Positions 10,871-22,441 of a stretch of DNA of 64,000 bases are shown piece by piece. The notes under the pieces are model-generated. The model worked only from the letters and a program-made list of their open reading frames with translations, made no database searches and had not been told where the DNA came from. Origin of the DNA: Gnetum montanum (taxonomy: Eukaryota > Streptophyta > Gnetopsida > Gnetales > Gnetaceae). The stretch covers positions 303,367 to 367,366 of the forward strand of contig MNCI01026483.1 in NCBI GenBank assembly GCA_015680685.1, read 5' to 3'. Every line of letters starts with the position of its first letter. Position 1 is the first letter of the stretch. The position numbers and the translations under genes were made by a program.

Positions 10871-12003
10871 ATGAAGGGAACATCTTACACAAAGCCATTG
10901 ATGTTTGATGGGTTTGACTTTCCATATTGAAATCCAAGGATGCAAGGATTCTTTGAGTCTATGAAATTTGAGGTATGGGAGTTAATCCTTAAAGACTACA
11001 TACTACCCATCAATAGTGCATCAAAATTTCTTAAGCCACAGAACAAATGGATGTTGGAAGAAAAAGATAAGTTTATGATGATTCTAAAGCAAAAAAATTT
11101 TCTTTATTATGCATTAAATAATTGAATTTAATAGAATAGCTGGATATAAAACTGCTAGAAAAATTTGGAAAACCTTAGAGGCTACCTATGAGAGCACATC
11201 TATAGTAAAAAAATCAAAACTTTTGGTCTTACAAAGTGAATATGACAAACTTAAGATGAGGGAAGGTGAAAAGATTAAAGATTATTTCTCTAGGGAAAAT
11301 GATCTTATTGTAGAAATTAGGGGTATAGGAATGCAATTATAAAAATTATTAGAAAACTACAACCCAAATTTAGATCCAAGGTCATAGCTATGAAGGAAAT
11401 TATAGATTTTTTAGTTCTTAAATTTGAAGACCTCCAAAGTGCACTTATTGCTTATGAGATGAATCTCATAAGCAAAGGAGAAATAAAGGAAAAGCCTATT
11501 GTCTTGAAATCAACATTAAAAGAGAAGGAGTTGATTGATCAAGAAATGAATAAGGAAGAAGAAATATCTCTTCTATCAAGAAGGGTTCAATAGCTTCTAG
11601 AAAGAAAAGGAAGGAGCTTCAATCAACAAGGAACAAACCAATCCAACACTAAAGATAAAGATAAAGGTAATTATTTTTCAAATTTAAATTTTGATGCATT
11701 TTTAATAGAATTTTGGGTATGTGGTGGAAGAGGCCATGTGACCTTTGAATGTCCTATCATTGGCAAGTTGCAACAAAGAAATAAGACATAAGTAGATATA
11801 AAAAAGACTAACTTTTACACAGGCTAGGATAATGGACAAAAAAGTGAAGAAGAGGTTGATGACATTATGAAAGATTCTTAGCTTATATGTATGGCCCTTA
11901 CAAATGAAGATTCATCAAAGACTTCTAATGACTTAAGAGGTAAGCATGATGAAAGGTATAGTGAGTTACGTGAAGAAATTCTTATCTTGCATTATCTCCA
12001 AGG
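10871..12003 (+). pseudogene. Copia-type gag of TRG copy B
   Basis: The ATG at 10871 lies 42 bases after the primer site. One frame runs to about 12000 with scattered stops and a gap near 11340. The N-terminal half matches copia gag (UBN2 type): FDGFDFPY, IWKTLEATYE, LQSEYDKLKMREGEK and DYFSR are visible. A knuckle at 11716-11757 reads F-W-V-C-x4-H-x4-C, so its first Cys is lost. An acidic and helical C-terminus follows. It breaks off where a truncated LTR (copy C) begins. No pol follows, so the product would have depended on another element. Confidence 0.7.
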
Positions 12004-12908
12004 ATTGAGAGGAAGCTAAATCAACAAGAGAAAGCCTCAAGAACTAGACCTCAAATGTGAAGAAAACATCTCCAAGGAATAGAAGACATCTTAGTTGAGA
12101 TGAAGTCAATCACAGGAAGATGTCTTCCAAAAATAGGAGACATCAACTTTGGAAAGAAGATGTCTCCTCAAAGACATTCCATTTTGAAAGGAGATATCTC
12201 TCTATAGTTGAAGCTGAATACACAAAGATGTCCCAATCTCAAAAGAGATGTTTACACTAGTTGTTTCACAAATTCTAAGGTATTTTTAGAAACTCTGAGG
12301 TTATAACTAGCCTCCAAACTCATGGGAATTGTGCAAGCATTGTAAACATAGAAGTTATCATTTTCTATCTTATGCTATTTTGTTGGTGTACTTGAATTGT
12401 CACATCATTTTTTATATTTTTTGTGGAACTATGATTCATTGTATAAAGAATTTATACATTTAGTTACAATATCTTCTTATGGTTCTTTTTCTTTTCTTGC
12501 TACCCTAAGGGGTTGATGTGCTTCTTGTGAGAAGCCATCCTTTTAGAGCTTGTTGAGATCCTATGGGATTAAGTTGTTTTGCTACATCAAGACACCCTAG
12601 ATTGGAGATCTATTTTGTACAAGTTGTGGGATCCTTTTAACCACTCTTGAGCTTTTTGGAACCTTACGGGGTTGAGAGTTGTCACAGCAATGAAACTCTC
12701 CTTAGTGGAACTCAACCTTTGTAATGGTTGTGTTGTTCTCTAAATCATATTTTGGAAGAAACAAAGTCCAGTGGTGTTCAAGGAATCTACCCTCTGAGTG
12801 TGGACTACCTAAGTTAGGGAATTAGGTAAATCTTATGTTTTGCGTAATAGGTGTTTCTTGAGATTTGAAGAACTTATTCATCCTACCTTTCTAGGTTCTT
12901 AGTCCTTA
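12004..12908 (+). repeat. 5'-truncated LTR of TRG copy C
   Basis: The sequence joins the end of copy B's gag and can be aligned with the LTRs from an internal point (AAGCTAA...AACAAG) to the end (GTCCTTA). It carries AGACATCT motifs at 12080-12250. The first few hundred bases of the LTR are missing. Confidence 0.7.
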
Positions 12909-12910
12909 AG

Positions 12911-12923
12911 TGGTATCAGGGCT
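12911..12923 (+). other. Primer-binding site, tRNA-iMet type (TRG copy C)
   Basis: TGGTATCAGGGCT follows the LTR by two bases, one change from the consensus TGGTATCAGAGC core. Confidence 0.8.
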
Positions 12924-12963
12924 TGATACTCTTATGCTCAACACCAACATTCAAGAGTGAACT

Positions 12964-14780
12964 ATGAAGAGAATTTTGTACACCAAGCCACTAATGTTCA
13001 ATGGATTTAATTTTTCCTACCGGAAGGCAAGGATGTATGGCTTCAAATCAATGGAGTTTGAGGTTTGGAAGTCCATTATTGAAGGATACATATCACTAAT
13101 TGATAGTGCAACAAAGAACGTCAAACCATAGAGTAAGTGGACATCAAAAGAAAGAGATAAATTTATGTACAATTCCAAAGCAAAAAATTGCTTATATTAT
13201 GCATTAAATAAGTCTAAATTCTATAGAATAGCTAGATGTAGAATTGCTAAAGAAATTTGAGAAACATTAGAAGCTACCTATGAGGGTATTTCCATAGTTA
13301 AATAAGATAAACTTTTGATTTTGCAAAGTGAATATGACAAACTTAGAATGAGAGAAGGTAAAAAGATAAAAGATTATTTTTCTAGGGCTAATGATTTAGT
13401 TGTAGCAATTAGGAGTATTGGAAAGGATCTTCCAAAGAGCAATGTGATAATAAAAATTATTTGAACACTTCAACTTGAGTTTAGACCTAAGGTTATAGAA
13501 ATGGAAGAAATTAGGGACTTTTTGGTCTTAAATTTTGAAGAAATTTAGAGTGTTCTTATTACTTATGAAATTAATCTCAAGAAAAGAAGCAATAAAAGAA
13601 AAACCTATGACCTTGGAATAAGAGAAGGACCTGGAAAATCATAAAGTGAATAGTCAAGACAAAATTTCTCTTTTATCTATAAGGCTTCAAAAAATATTAG
13701 TAAAAATAGGTAAGAACCTTTATCAACAAGGATCTAGCCAATCCAACACCAAGAACAAGGTTAAAGGTAAGAAATTCATCAAATTGTTATTTTGGTTCTT
13801 TTTTGATAGAATGTTGGATTTGTGATGGAAGAGGCCATGTGGGCTTTGAATGTCCTAGTAATGGTAGGTTACAATAGAAAGATAGGAATGATGTGGATAC
13901 AAAAAAGACCAATTTCTACAAAAGTTGGGATGATGGAGAACAAAGTGAAGAAGAGGTGGAGGATGATGCAAAAGATTCATACATCATTTATATGGATTTC
14001 ATAGATGATGATGCTAGCATTTCAGATGATGATCAAATTGAGAATGAGGAAGAGAGGTATGACCTATTGTGTAAGGAACTCTTATCATTTCAAACTCTTT
14101 ATATAAAGTTGACTAAGAAAATAAAAACCAAGGATCAATATATTTCTTCATTAAATATAACAATTTCTAATCTCACAAATGAAATATTAGACCTTAGGGC
14201 TGAGAATAAATTGCTAACCAAGTATTACAAGTAGATTAAGGAAGAACTTGTAGATGCCAAACTTGTAAATGGTTCTTGGGCAAGGAAGAAGTTCACATAA
14301 TAAAAGTGAACTAGGGTATTGCCCACAAGAAGAAGCATCTACACAAACTTCATCTAAACAAAAGGCTTCTTAAAAGATTAAGGTATCAAAAAATATCACA
14401 TCCCAATCACAAACAACTCCAATGCGTGATTACTCTAATCATAACAGAAAGGTTAGATGTTATTATTGTAATAAGTTTGGGCATAAGCAATGGAATTGAA
14501 ACTAAAATATTATCATATGAACACTTAGTTATATCATAAGACTCCTTGGTCTTACCCAAATGTGTCTAGAAAGGAAACTATAGAGGACCATAAGAAAACA
14601 AGGACAACTCAAAAGGACAAGAAAGCTAAGAAGATATGAAGAATCAAAAGAAAAGAAAATTATAGTGAAAAGACCCTCTCCAACAACTTTTTGAAAGGAA
14701 GGTTGTCCTTGGAAATAGAGAAATTTGATTCAAGAAGAGGTATCTTTATAGAGGAATCTCTTTCTCATGCTTCTTAGGCA
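12964..14780 (+). pseudogene. Copia-type gag of TRG copy C
   Basis: The start ATG is 41 bases after the primer site. The N-terminus (MKRILYTKPLMFNGF) parallels copies B and D. ETLEATYEG, ILQSEYDKLRMREGKK and DYFSRANDLV mark the UBN2-type gag. The knuckle near 13810-13850 is intact as C-W-I-C-x4-H-x4-C. A 113-codon open frame follows (13893-14231): acidic, then a long coiled coil (LLSFQTLYIKLTKKIKTKDQ). A second knuckle (CYYCNKFGHKQW) lies at 14448-14500 and a basic tail ends near 14780. Several frameshifts separate these parts. Confidence 0.7.
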
Positions 14781-15175
14781 CTCTCATCTTTTCATCAGTA
14801 AGGAAGGTATGTAGAGGTTTTTAATTTATTGTAAGTATCATTTGAGACTATAAACCTTGGTAGCCATTCTTATGCCTTATCATGTTGATTTAAATCTTGA
14901 TGAGACATCTTCCTAAAGATGTTTCCCATGAGATATAGATATTCAAAATGAGACATCTACCTAGATATGTCTACCTAAGCTTTCTTTTAATGTGGCAAAG
15001 ACATCTTTCTAAAAGAGATGTTTACATGTAGTTTTAGGCATGAAGGAGACATCTATCTTTAGAAAGAGATGTCTACTTATTCATTAAAACCTAATGTTTG
15101 ATGTGATTATATAAATCCAAATCCTTATTTTTGACTCATTTTTAATGACACAACCAAGGAGAGATGACCAAGGCC
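14781..15175 (+). other. Non-coding internal region of TRG copy C with AGACATCT tract
   Basis: The stretch matches the region 3050-3460 of copy A, including the motif tract (14890-15080) and the start of the extra ORF. Homology stops at about 15175, where minus-strand gypsy pol begins, so this is a rearrangement or insertion boundary. Confidence 0.6.
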
Positions 15176-17079
15176 CTATCAATGACAACATGTTTTACTC
15201 TAGTTTCTAAGGCTTTCTCTTGTTGATTTAGCTTACTCTCAATCCTTGGAGATAATCTTGTTGATTTAGACTTCATTTCTCTTGTTGGCCCCATGGATAG
15301 TTGAAGCTTTGTCAAAGTGCATAACCACCTCATAACCCTCAGCCACTTTTCTAATGGTGTTGACATGTGTGGTAGAAAATTTGGGATCTATAGTTGCTTG
15401 GCCATAAATAGGTGAAACAATAAGTTGTATAGCTATAGCTTGACCTTTTGTTAAGGATTAAGAGACATAATGAAGGTTAAAATCCACTATTATGGCTTTC
15501 CATTAGGCCAAAAAGCTAGTCTTGTAGATATTGGTCATGATGGTTCTAAGTATGTTATCTTTGCAAATGATGTTGACTTGGCTCCTAAAGAGGTAGTATC
15601 TCCACTTCTTCAATGAGAAGACTAGTGCTAGATAATACTTCTTTACTTCAGAATACTTAGTATCATGGGAAACTAATGCATGGCTAAGGTAATATACTAT
15701 CATCTCTACTCCATCATCACTATTGATAGAGTAGAGAAGCGATGAACATGTCAGAGATGGTAAGATAGATGTAAAATGATTTACCCTCTTGTGGAGGGTA
15801 GATTGTTAGTAGTTGTGCTAAATCTTTCTTGATGTTTTCAAAGTCTTCTTGGCATTGAGCCATCCACTCCAAGTTAAATCCTTTCTTAAGCAAGTGTTTC
15901 ATGGGTTGTAACTTATCCATAAACCTATGGATGAACCTACAAATAAATTGTAATCTACCTTGTAGTCCTCAAAGATTCTTGAGGTTAGTTAGCACTGCCA
16001 AATTGGAGATGGCTTAATATTATCAAGATCAACATGTATCCCTAATTTTGATACTACAAATCCAAGTATCTTACTGGTTTTAACACCAAAGACACACTTC
16101 TTAGGATTAAGTGTAAGTTCAAACTTAAGGCATCATTTAAGCACAAGTTCTAAGTCACTAGGATGGTCACTGGTCATTTTGAACTTAATGGCTATATCAT
16201 TTGTGTAATCATTAAGCAATGTTAACATGTAGTCACTAAAGATATATGTCATGAGTCTTTGATAGGTTGCTTCTACATTCTTGAGGCCAAAAGGCATCAT
16301 GGTGTAGTGAAAGATCCTTCAAAGGTCATGAAGGTCATGCTAAGTTGGTGCTTTGGGTTGATCCTAACTTGGTTGTATCCTAAGAACACATCCATAAAGG
16401 ATAATAAGGTATGCCCAACCATAGTATTAATGAGTTAATCAATACTAGGCAAAGGAAAGTCATCCTTAATGGTTGCCTTATTTAGATCTTAGAAATCAAT
16501 GCAAATATGGATACTCCCATTTTTCATAGGAACTACCATGATATTGGATACCTAGTTTTCATAGTCAATAGCTTTGATGAAACCAGCTTGGCATATCTTT
16601 GTAATTTCATTACAAATTACTAAGGCTAAATCTAGTCTAATCTTGTGCACCTTCTACTTAACTAGTCTAATGCTAGGATTAAGTATGATGTTGTGCTAGA
16701 CTAGCCATGGATCTAGGCATGGCATATCTTCATATGACTTGGCAAAGGCCTTAATGATATCATATAGGACCTTGGTAATGTCTTGAGCTTGTTGAGTTTC
16801 TAATGAGAAACTTAGTTTAAGGATTTTCTCCTCACCACTATGTGTTACGATAGGAACCTTAGCTAGAGAGTCTTCAGTTATGTTACCAACCTCTAGATCA
16901 AGCATTTCAATTGGATTTTTAGGGCATTGTAGAAGTTTTTTAATTGAGGCTATGTTGTTTACAAGACTCTCACACTCAAGATCTAAATAATTAATATCAA
17001 TACATCATTTGACATTACCATGAGACCCCCTCAGGTTCAAAGGTAAGACAATTTACTTCCAAGTATCCATACTTCAATC
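15176..17079 (-). pseudogene. Tat/Ogre-type Ty3/gypsy RT-RNase H remnant
   Basis: On the minus strand the N-terminus (to 16905) has Tat-like spacing before RT: LVNNIASIKKLL, MLDLEVGN and a conserved domain ending DMPCLDPWLV. RT follows with CIDFxDLNKA, DDFPLPSID and FLGYNQVRI. The catalytic YVDD block reads YTND (about 16200). RNase H blocks are at 15790-15500 (YYLSHALVSHDTKYSEVKK, ALVFSLKKWRYYL). A tail with YGQATIDPK points to the Tat group, which has a second RNase H. Integrase is missing because the sequence switches to TRG copy C at 15175. The coding begins right after a good splice acceptor (minus, 17080), as in Ogre elements, which splice out an intron between protease and RT. Confidence 0.7.
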
Positions 17080-17455
17080 CTGCATAGTAACCATAAGCAC
17101 ATTAAGTGGCACCTAGATAAAAAAGAGTAAACAATGATAAAATGATATAGTAAACATGTAAACATATGCTATATAATTGATAAACAAAAATGATAACAAG
17201 GTAAACCAAGGATATAAGAGATAGATAATGATCAATGGCATTACACAAATGCCAATAGGGTCAATCAAGGGTCATAAGAGGAAAAATAAGGTGAACATGG
17301 TAAAATAGGAAGTTATATGGAGGTTGTATAAAGTCAACTGGTTAGAAAGAAGGTTAGCAATGCATCACAAGGATAAAAATAAGGTCAAATCTATGAAAAT
17401 GGAATATATATGATAAAAATTAGCTAATACTGGTTAAGTAGGATTAGGTTTTGCT
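17080..17455 (-). other. AT-rich, intron-like segment upstream of Tat RT
   Basis: No coding frame is seen. On the minus strand the 3' edge reads GGTTACTATGCAG|G at 17080, a plausible 3' splice site with upstream pyrimidine runs. The segment shares short similarity with 32880-33000, including a 17-base identity (TTTGCTAGTTTTAGGCC). Confidence 0.4.
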
Positions 17456-17630
17456 AGTTTTAGGCCTTAGTGAACCATGGTATGTTGCTACAGGGTTGCT
17501 GGGAGATTTTGGGCACATGAGGAGGCCATTCTGGAGCTGTTTCAAAGTAAAATATGGCACTTTTGTTGTGACTACGCTGGGCCCTATATACTAGCCTAGT
17601 GTAGTTATCTTCTTCTAGTGTAGTTGACCT
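17456..17630 (+). repeat. Left edge of hairpin tandem array, cut off by TRG copy D
   Basis: One unit of the 30-bp repeat seen at 32975-33140 (TAGTTTTAGGCC) comes first. The TAGCCTAGTGTAGT and CTAGTGTAGTTGACC phrases that characterise the array at 23607-26700 follow. The array resumes directly after the TRG element. Confidence 0.7.
17626..17630 (+). other. Target-site duplication GACCT, left
   Basis: GACCT directly precedes the LTR start at 17631 and is repeated at 23602-23606. Confidence 0.85.
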
Positions 17631-18882
17631 TGTGGACATTTTGGTGTGTTATAGTGTGCTCAAAACATTAAGTAAAATGGAATCAAAGGTTGTTTGCATG
17701 GTTGTGTGGTTATTATGTTTGTAGGACCTAGTACATGGGAAACTAAGATGAGCTAAAAAGGAAAAGGAATGAAATGCTTAGAGCTGAAAGGAGAAGGTCA
17801 TCCACATAGTTTTCAAACAAACATGCAAGAATTTCAAAGAATGTGCACAAGAACTAGATATTGTACAAGAAAAGTTATTATCATCAAAGCATGTAGAAGA
17901 TCAAGGCTATGGACAAGGAATGATGAATTCAAGAGACAAAGAAAGTGGAAGAAAGACATCTCTAGGAAATAATAGATGTCTTAGCAAAATTGAAGTGAGC
18001 CCAGAAAAAGATTTCCTTAGAAATAGTAAGATTTCTTTCTCAGAAAAAGATGTCTTTCACAAGGAAAAGATGTCTTTATAGAATGAAAAGCAAGTTTAGA
18101 AAGATATCTTCCATAAGACAAAGATAAAGATGTCTCCTAGAATGGAGACTTCAGAAAGATGTCTTTTAGGAAATAAAGACATATTCTTGGTATTCAAGGT
18201 AAATTCAAAGAGATTTCTCAAGCATAATAAAGACATCTACCATGAATATTATTGATTGTTAGCTAGCCATTGCATAAGTTTTGAGATGGATTTAGAGACA
18301 CAACAACTACAAGAAGATTTTATGTGCATTGGGAAATGTGCAATCCTTGTTATATTCATTGTATAATCACATTCAATCATTAAATTCTTTGTTTATTCTC
18401 ATTGTATTATCATTTTGGCATTGTAAAATTTGTTGTACCTAACTATAAAAGGATTAGCAAACTGTGTTGTCTCCCTTATAATTGTTGTTCTTGTTGCGTT
18501 GCAGGATAGATGTGCTTAAGCTTGTCAGGATTCTATGAGATTGAGTTGTTGGTGCTATGATACAACACTTCGATGTGGACCTCAAGATTGTAATGGTTGT
18601 GAAAGCCTTGAAATCACATTTCCAAGCCTAATGGAACCTTGTGGGGTTGAGTGATTGGTGCTACAGTAAAAGACTCTAGAGCCGGGCTTGAAGACTATAT
18701 AGAGTGTGGGTCCTTCAACTATAATTTGAGAGCAATAAATTCTAGATATGTGTTTCTGATATACCCACTGAGTGTGGATCACTCAAGTTGGGGAATCATG
18801 TAAATTTTTGTGTGTGTTTTGTTTTATAAAGGTTTGATTTTGGGAACTTATTCATCCTCCCTTCTAAGTTCTATGATCCATA
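17631..18882 (+). repeat. 5' LTR of TRG copy D (1252 bp)
   Basis: It starts TGTGGACATTTTGGTGTG and ends ATGATCCATA. A dense AGATGTCT/AGACATCT cluster covers 17955-18245. The end is placed by alignment with the 3' LTR. The terminal TA is probably a decayed CA, because copy A ends in CA. Confidence 0.85.
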
Positions 18883-18884
18883 AG

Positions 18885-18897
18885 TGGTATCAAAGCC
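18885..18897 (+). other. Primer-binding site, tRNA-iMet type (TRG copy D)
   Basis: TGGTATCAAAGCC begins two bases after the 5' LTR. Confidence 0.85.
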
Positions 18898-18936
18898 TAG
18901 TACTCTTTGTTTCATCATCAACTTCAAAAGTGGACA

Positions 18937-20240
18937 ATGGAGGGGACATCTTACAGAAAGCTACCCATGTTTGATAGATTTGAATTCACCTATTGGAAAG
19001 CTAGAATGTAAGGGTTCTTGAATCCATGGAGTTTAAAGTATGGGAGTCAATTCTAGAAGGCTATGCTCCACCCGACAGCAGCACAGGCATCATCAAGCCT
19101 CACAAAAAATGGTCTCAAGAGGGAAAGTATAAGTTCAAGTTTGATTCAAAATAATTTTTTTATATTTTTCATTGAATAAATCTAAATTTAATAGGGTCTA
19201 AATATGTAAAATGGCCAAAGAAATTTAGCAAACTTTGAAATATACTTATGAAGAAACCTCTAGTTTTAAGCAATCAAGATTGTTAGTTTTAAAAAGTGAA
19301 TATGATAAACTCAAAATGAGAGAAGATGAGAAAACTAAAGATTATTTTTCTAGAGTTAACAATTTGAATGTAGCAATTAGATGAATAGAAAAGAATTTTT
19401 TGGAAAGTGATGTAATTATCAAAATGATTAGAACTCTTCAATTGGAGCTCAGACCTAAGATCATAGCCATGGAGGAGATTAGAGATTTCTCAACTTTGAA
19501 ATTTGAGGAACGTCAAAGTGCTTTTATTTTCTTTGAAATGAATCTCATAAGTAAAGGAGTGATTAAAGAAAGACCTATTTCTCTAAAGATTACCTACAAG
19601 AAGAAGGAGGTCAATGAGCAAGATGAGGAAAATGAAGATGAGATTACTCTTCTCTCAAGAAGAATATAATGATTGCCTACAAGAAGAAACAAAGGGGCAT
19701 CTTAGTAATAGCCAAAACCTAATTTCTTCAAAGGTAGAGAAAGAGGTAGAAAATTTTAAAATTATTCTAATCTAGATTTTTATTCTATGGAATGTTAGGT
19801 TTGTGAAGGAAGAGGCTATATGGCCTTTGAATGTCCTAGTGATCCAAAGGATAGCAAGGTACAACCAAGGAATAGATCTAATGATGAGGAATCAAGAATG
19901 CCAACTTTTATACAAGTTGGAATGTTGGTGAAAAAAGTGAAGAAGAAGCATATAATTCTTTGAAAGATTCACATCTCATATGCATGGTTCTTGTCGATGA
20001 AAATTCCTCACATGTGGCTAAACAAGATGGTAAGTGTGACAACAGGTATAGTGAATTTAAAGAAGAAATTTTTCTTTTACATGATTTGATTAGGAAGGCA
20101 AAGAAATTAGTACTTTCTAAGTTAGATGCTATTCATGCTAAAATGAAAGAAGAGATCTTAAACATGAAAGCTAAGATTCAACAACTGACCTCTTGTAACA
20201 ATGATTGTAGGAAATTCCTAAAAATCAGCCAAAAAATTTA
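18937..20240 (+). pseudogene. Copia-type gag of TRG copy D
   Basis: ATG at 18937 opens MEGTSYRKLPMFDRFEF, parallel to copies B and C. Frameshifts break the middle. An 89-codon frame (19400-19666) covers IIKMIRTLQLEL and FEMNLISKG, homologous to copies B and C. The knuckle near 19795-19840 is damaged: the Trp codon has become TAG and His is Tyr (C-x-V-C-x4-Y-x4-C). A 93-codon helical C-terminal frame (19960-20238) includes FLLHDLIRKAKK. It is nonfunctional as it stands. Confidence 0.7.
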
Positions 20241-22425
20241 GAGGAAGCAATATTTGAAGTCTCAAACTCAAATTCAAGCATAGTAAGGTTTGAAAATTTT
20301 GATCATGAGGATGTGACTATGTTTATATGTAAAAATTTTGGTGTTATAAAACTCTCAACTAGGATAATCAAAATAAGATTAATGCTTGGTATTGATAATA
20401 GGGTGTTGATAAGGAATTTGTGTAGGTATCAATGAGTAAGAATGAAGGAAAGTGGAGTATTGAAAATAATGCAAAAAGTGATCTAGAGTTATATCACAAG
20501 GAACATGAACAAATAGAGATATCACATACATGATCTAATGAAATAGAACCTAAGGATGAGGAGGTACTTCATCATAGGGGACCTCATCTCAAACTCCAGT
20601 AATCCTTTCAATTTATCAGCAAGCAAGGCAAGCCAAGGTAAGTATTTATCTCTTTTCTTACTAGTTAATAAGGATAGTGTATGAGAAATCCAAAAATATC
20701 TATGGCTTATCTAGAACAAACATGGTGGAATAAGTGCCTAGAGCATTTCGTATGTTCATAATATTGATATAATTTATTTTGTGAAGATTTATAATAGCAC
20801 TTGTAATAATTTCCCTTGTATATTTATTTTATAATAGTTCTAGTTTACTTTCTTATCTTGCAATTCAGTCTTGCTTAATCTGAAATTCTTTTGATGATTT
20901 TATGATCATAGTATTTGGGATGAATTTGTAATTTATAAGATAAGAAAAACCTCTAAAAATATTACTAGTTGAAGATATAGATCTCCACAATTGGGCTTAA
21001 TGTAGATCTATCATTATAATGTTATGTGATTTGCTTGATCTTAAGGTCTTAGAAGAATTTCACATGTGTAGGAGAAGGCTAGTCATTCTCAATCATCCTC
21101 TTGGAGATCACATATGTAGGGGGAGTTTTCAAAGACCTCAAACTATGAAACAACAAATTATTCCATGATGAGCAAAGATTCATGACATGCAAAATATTCA
21201 AGGCAAGAATAGGATTAACTCTTGATTAAGTTTTCTTATAAGTAATTTCACCTAACCACTATCTAAGGTCTTTCTAAAGCCTACATAACTTTCTTGGACA
21301 TTTATTTGTCCTTTTTGGTTTCCTTCTTGATGTTTACTAAGAGTTGAGTTCAGTAGCGATCATGATACATTAGTTTAGAAGACAATTTTCTTCCATAACA
21401 TAGATCCTATATTGATTTTCAGTCCTTTGAAAATGTCTTTATATCCTTTGTGAAACACTTGCTTCTATCTTTGGTATTTTTTGCTGAAGTTTATTAACAT
21501 ACTATTTTACTTAATTGTATGTACATTAGTAGAGAACTTCAAAAAGTATATAAACATATACTTATAAGCATGTTTTATTTTTGATCAATGGTTGTGGATA
21601 TTGCATTGTCTTATACAAAAAGCAAAGTATGAATGTTTCTGCCATAGCTCTAATATTTTATTGTTATCATCCTTTTAGGTGAATCTAGAAATAAATGTTG
21701 GCATAAAATAATTCTTTTTAATAGATAAACTTCTTGATCCTTCATGCTCTATCCTTACTCTTTACAATCAATTTGTGTTTGGTCCTCATTGTTTTTATAG
21801 CCACCTATTTGATATTAAACCATAAGCTAAAGTAAGAAGTACCTATTTTTGTAAAAGTAACTAATTGATATTATGACCAAGACCATGATCATGTTTTTTT
21901 AAGTATCTACAACTTTGATTGACTCATCCATTGAAAAATTTACCTTGTGATAAAGAATTGAGTATTTGGCATGGTTGATTTTAAATTATAAAGATGTATT
22001 CTCCTTATCGTAAAGATATGCCCATTTTTTATACTAATGTGTTACAAATATGGAGAATATTTGACCATTAAAAGCATCATGTACTACTAATGATTTCTTT
22101 ATTTTGAGATAGGTTACTTGATCTTGAAAGTTTACACTTCACTTCATGCTTAAGGTTTGAATATCACTTGGAGGATTTGGATCAGTTCTTGACAAATTAG
22201 GGGCACCTCTTCATGGTACTTGGTTCTGAATAATTGACTCTCCTACTTCGCTATATATTGGGGATTAGGTCATGATGTTTGTTTCTAAATCTTATCTAAA
22301 ACTTGTTGATCTATTTTTTAATCACATTTGTGTCCTTTATCCTTTTTGTTACTATTCAAAAATGGGGAGAGTAGTATGGTTATATTTGTATGATTACTAA
22401 CCCATTTTCTTAGGTTTTGAACATC
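20241..22425 (+). other. Non-coding interior of TRG copy D
   Basis: About 2.2 kb between gag and PPT with no frame I can support. It does not obviously contain the extra ORF seen in copy A, so the family has at least two internal layouts. Confidence 0.5.
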
Positions 22426-22441
22426 AAAAAAAGGGGGATAT
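22426..22441 (+). other. Polypurine tract, TRG copy D
   Basis: A7G5 followed by ATAT lies directly before the 3' LTR. Confidence 0.8.
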
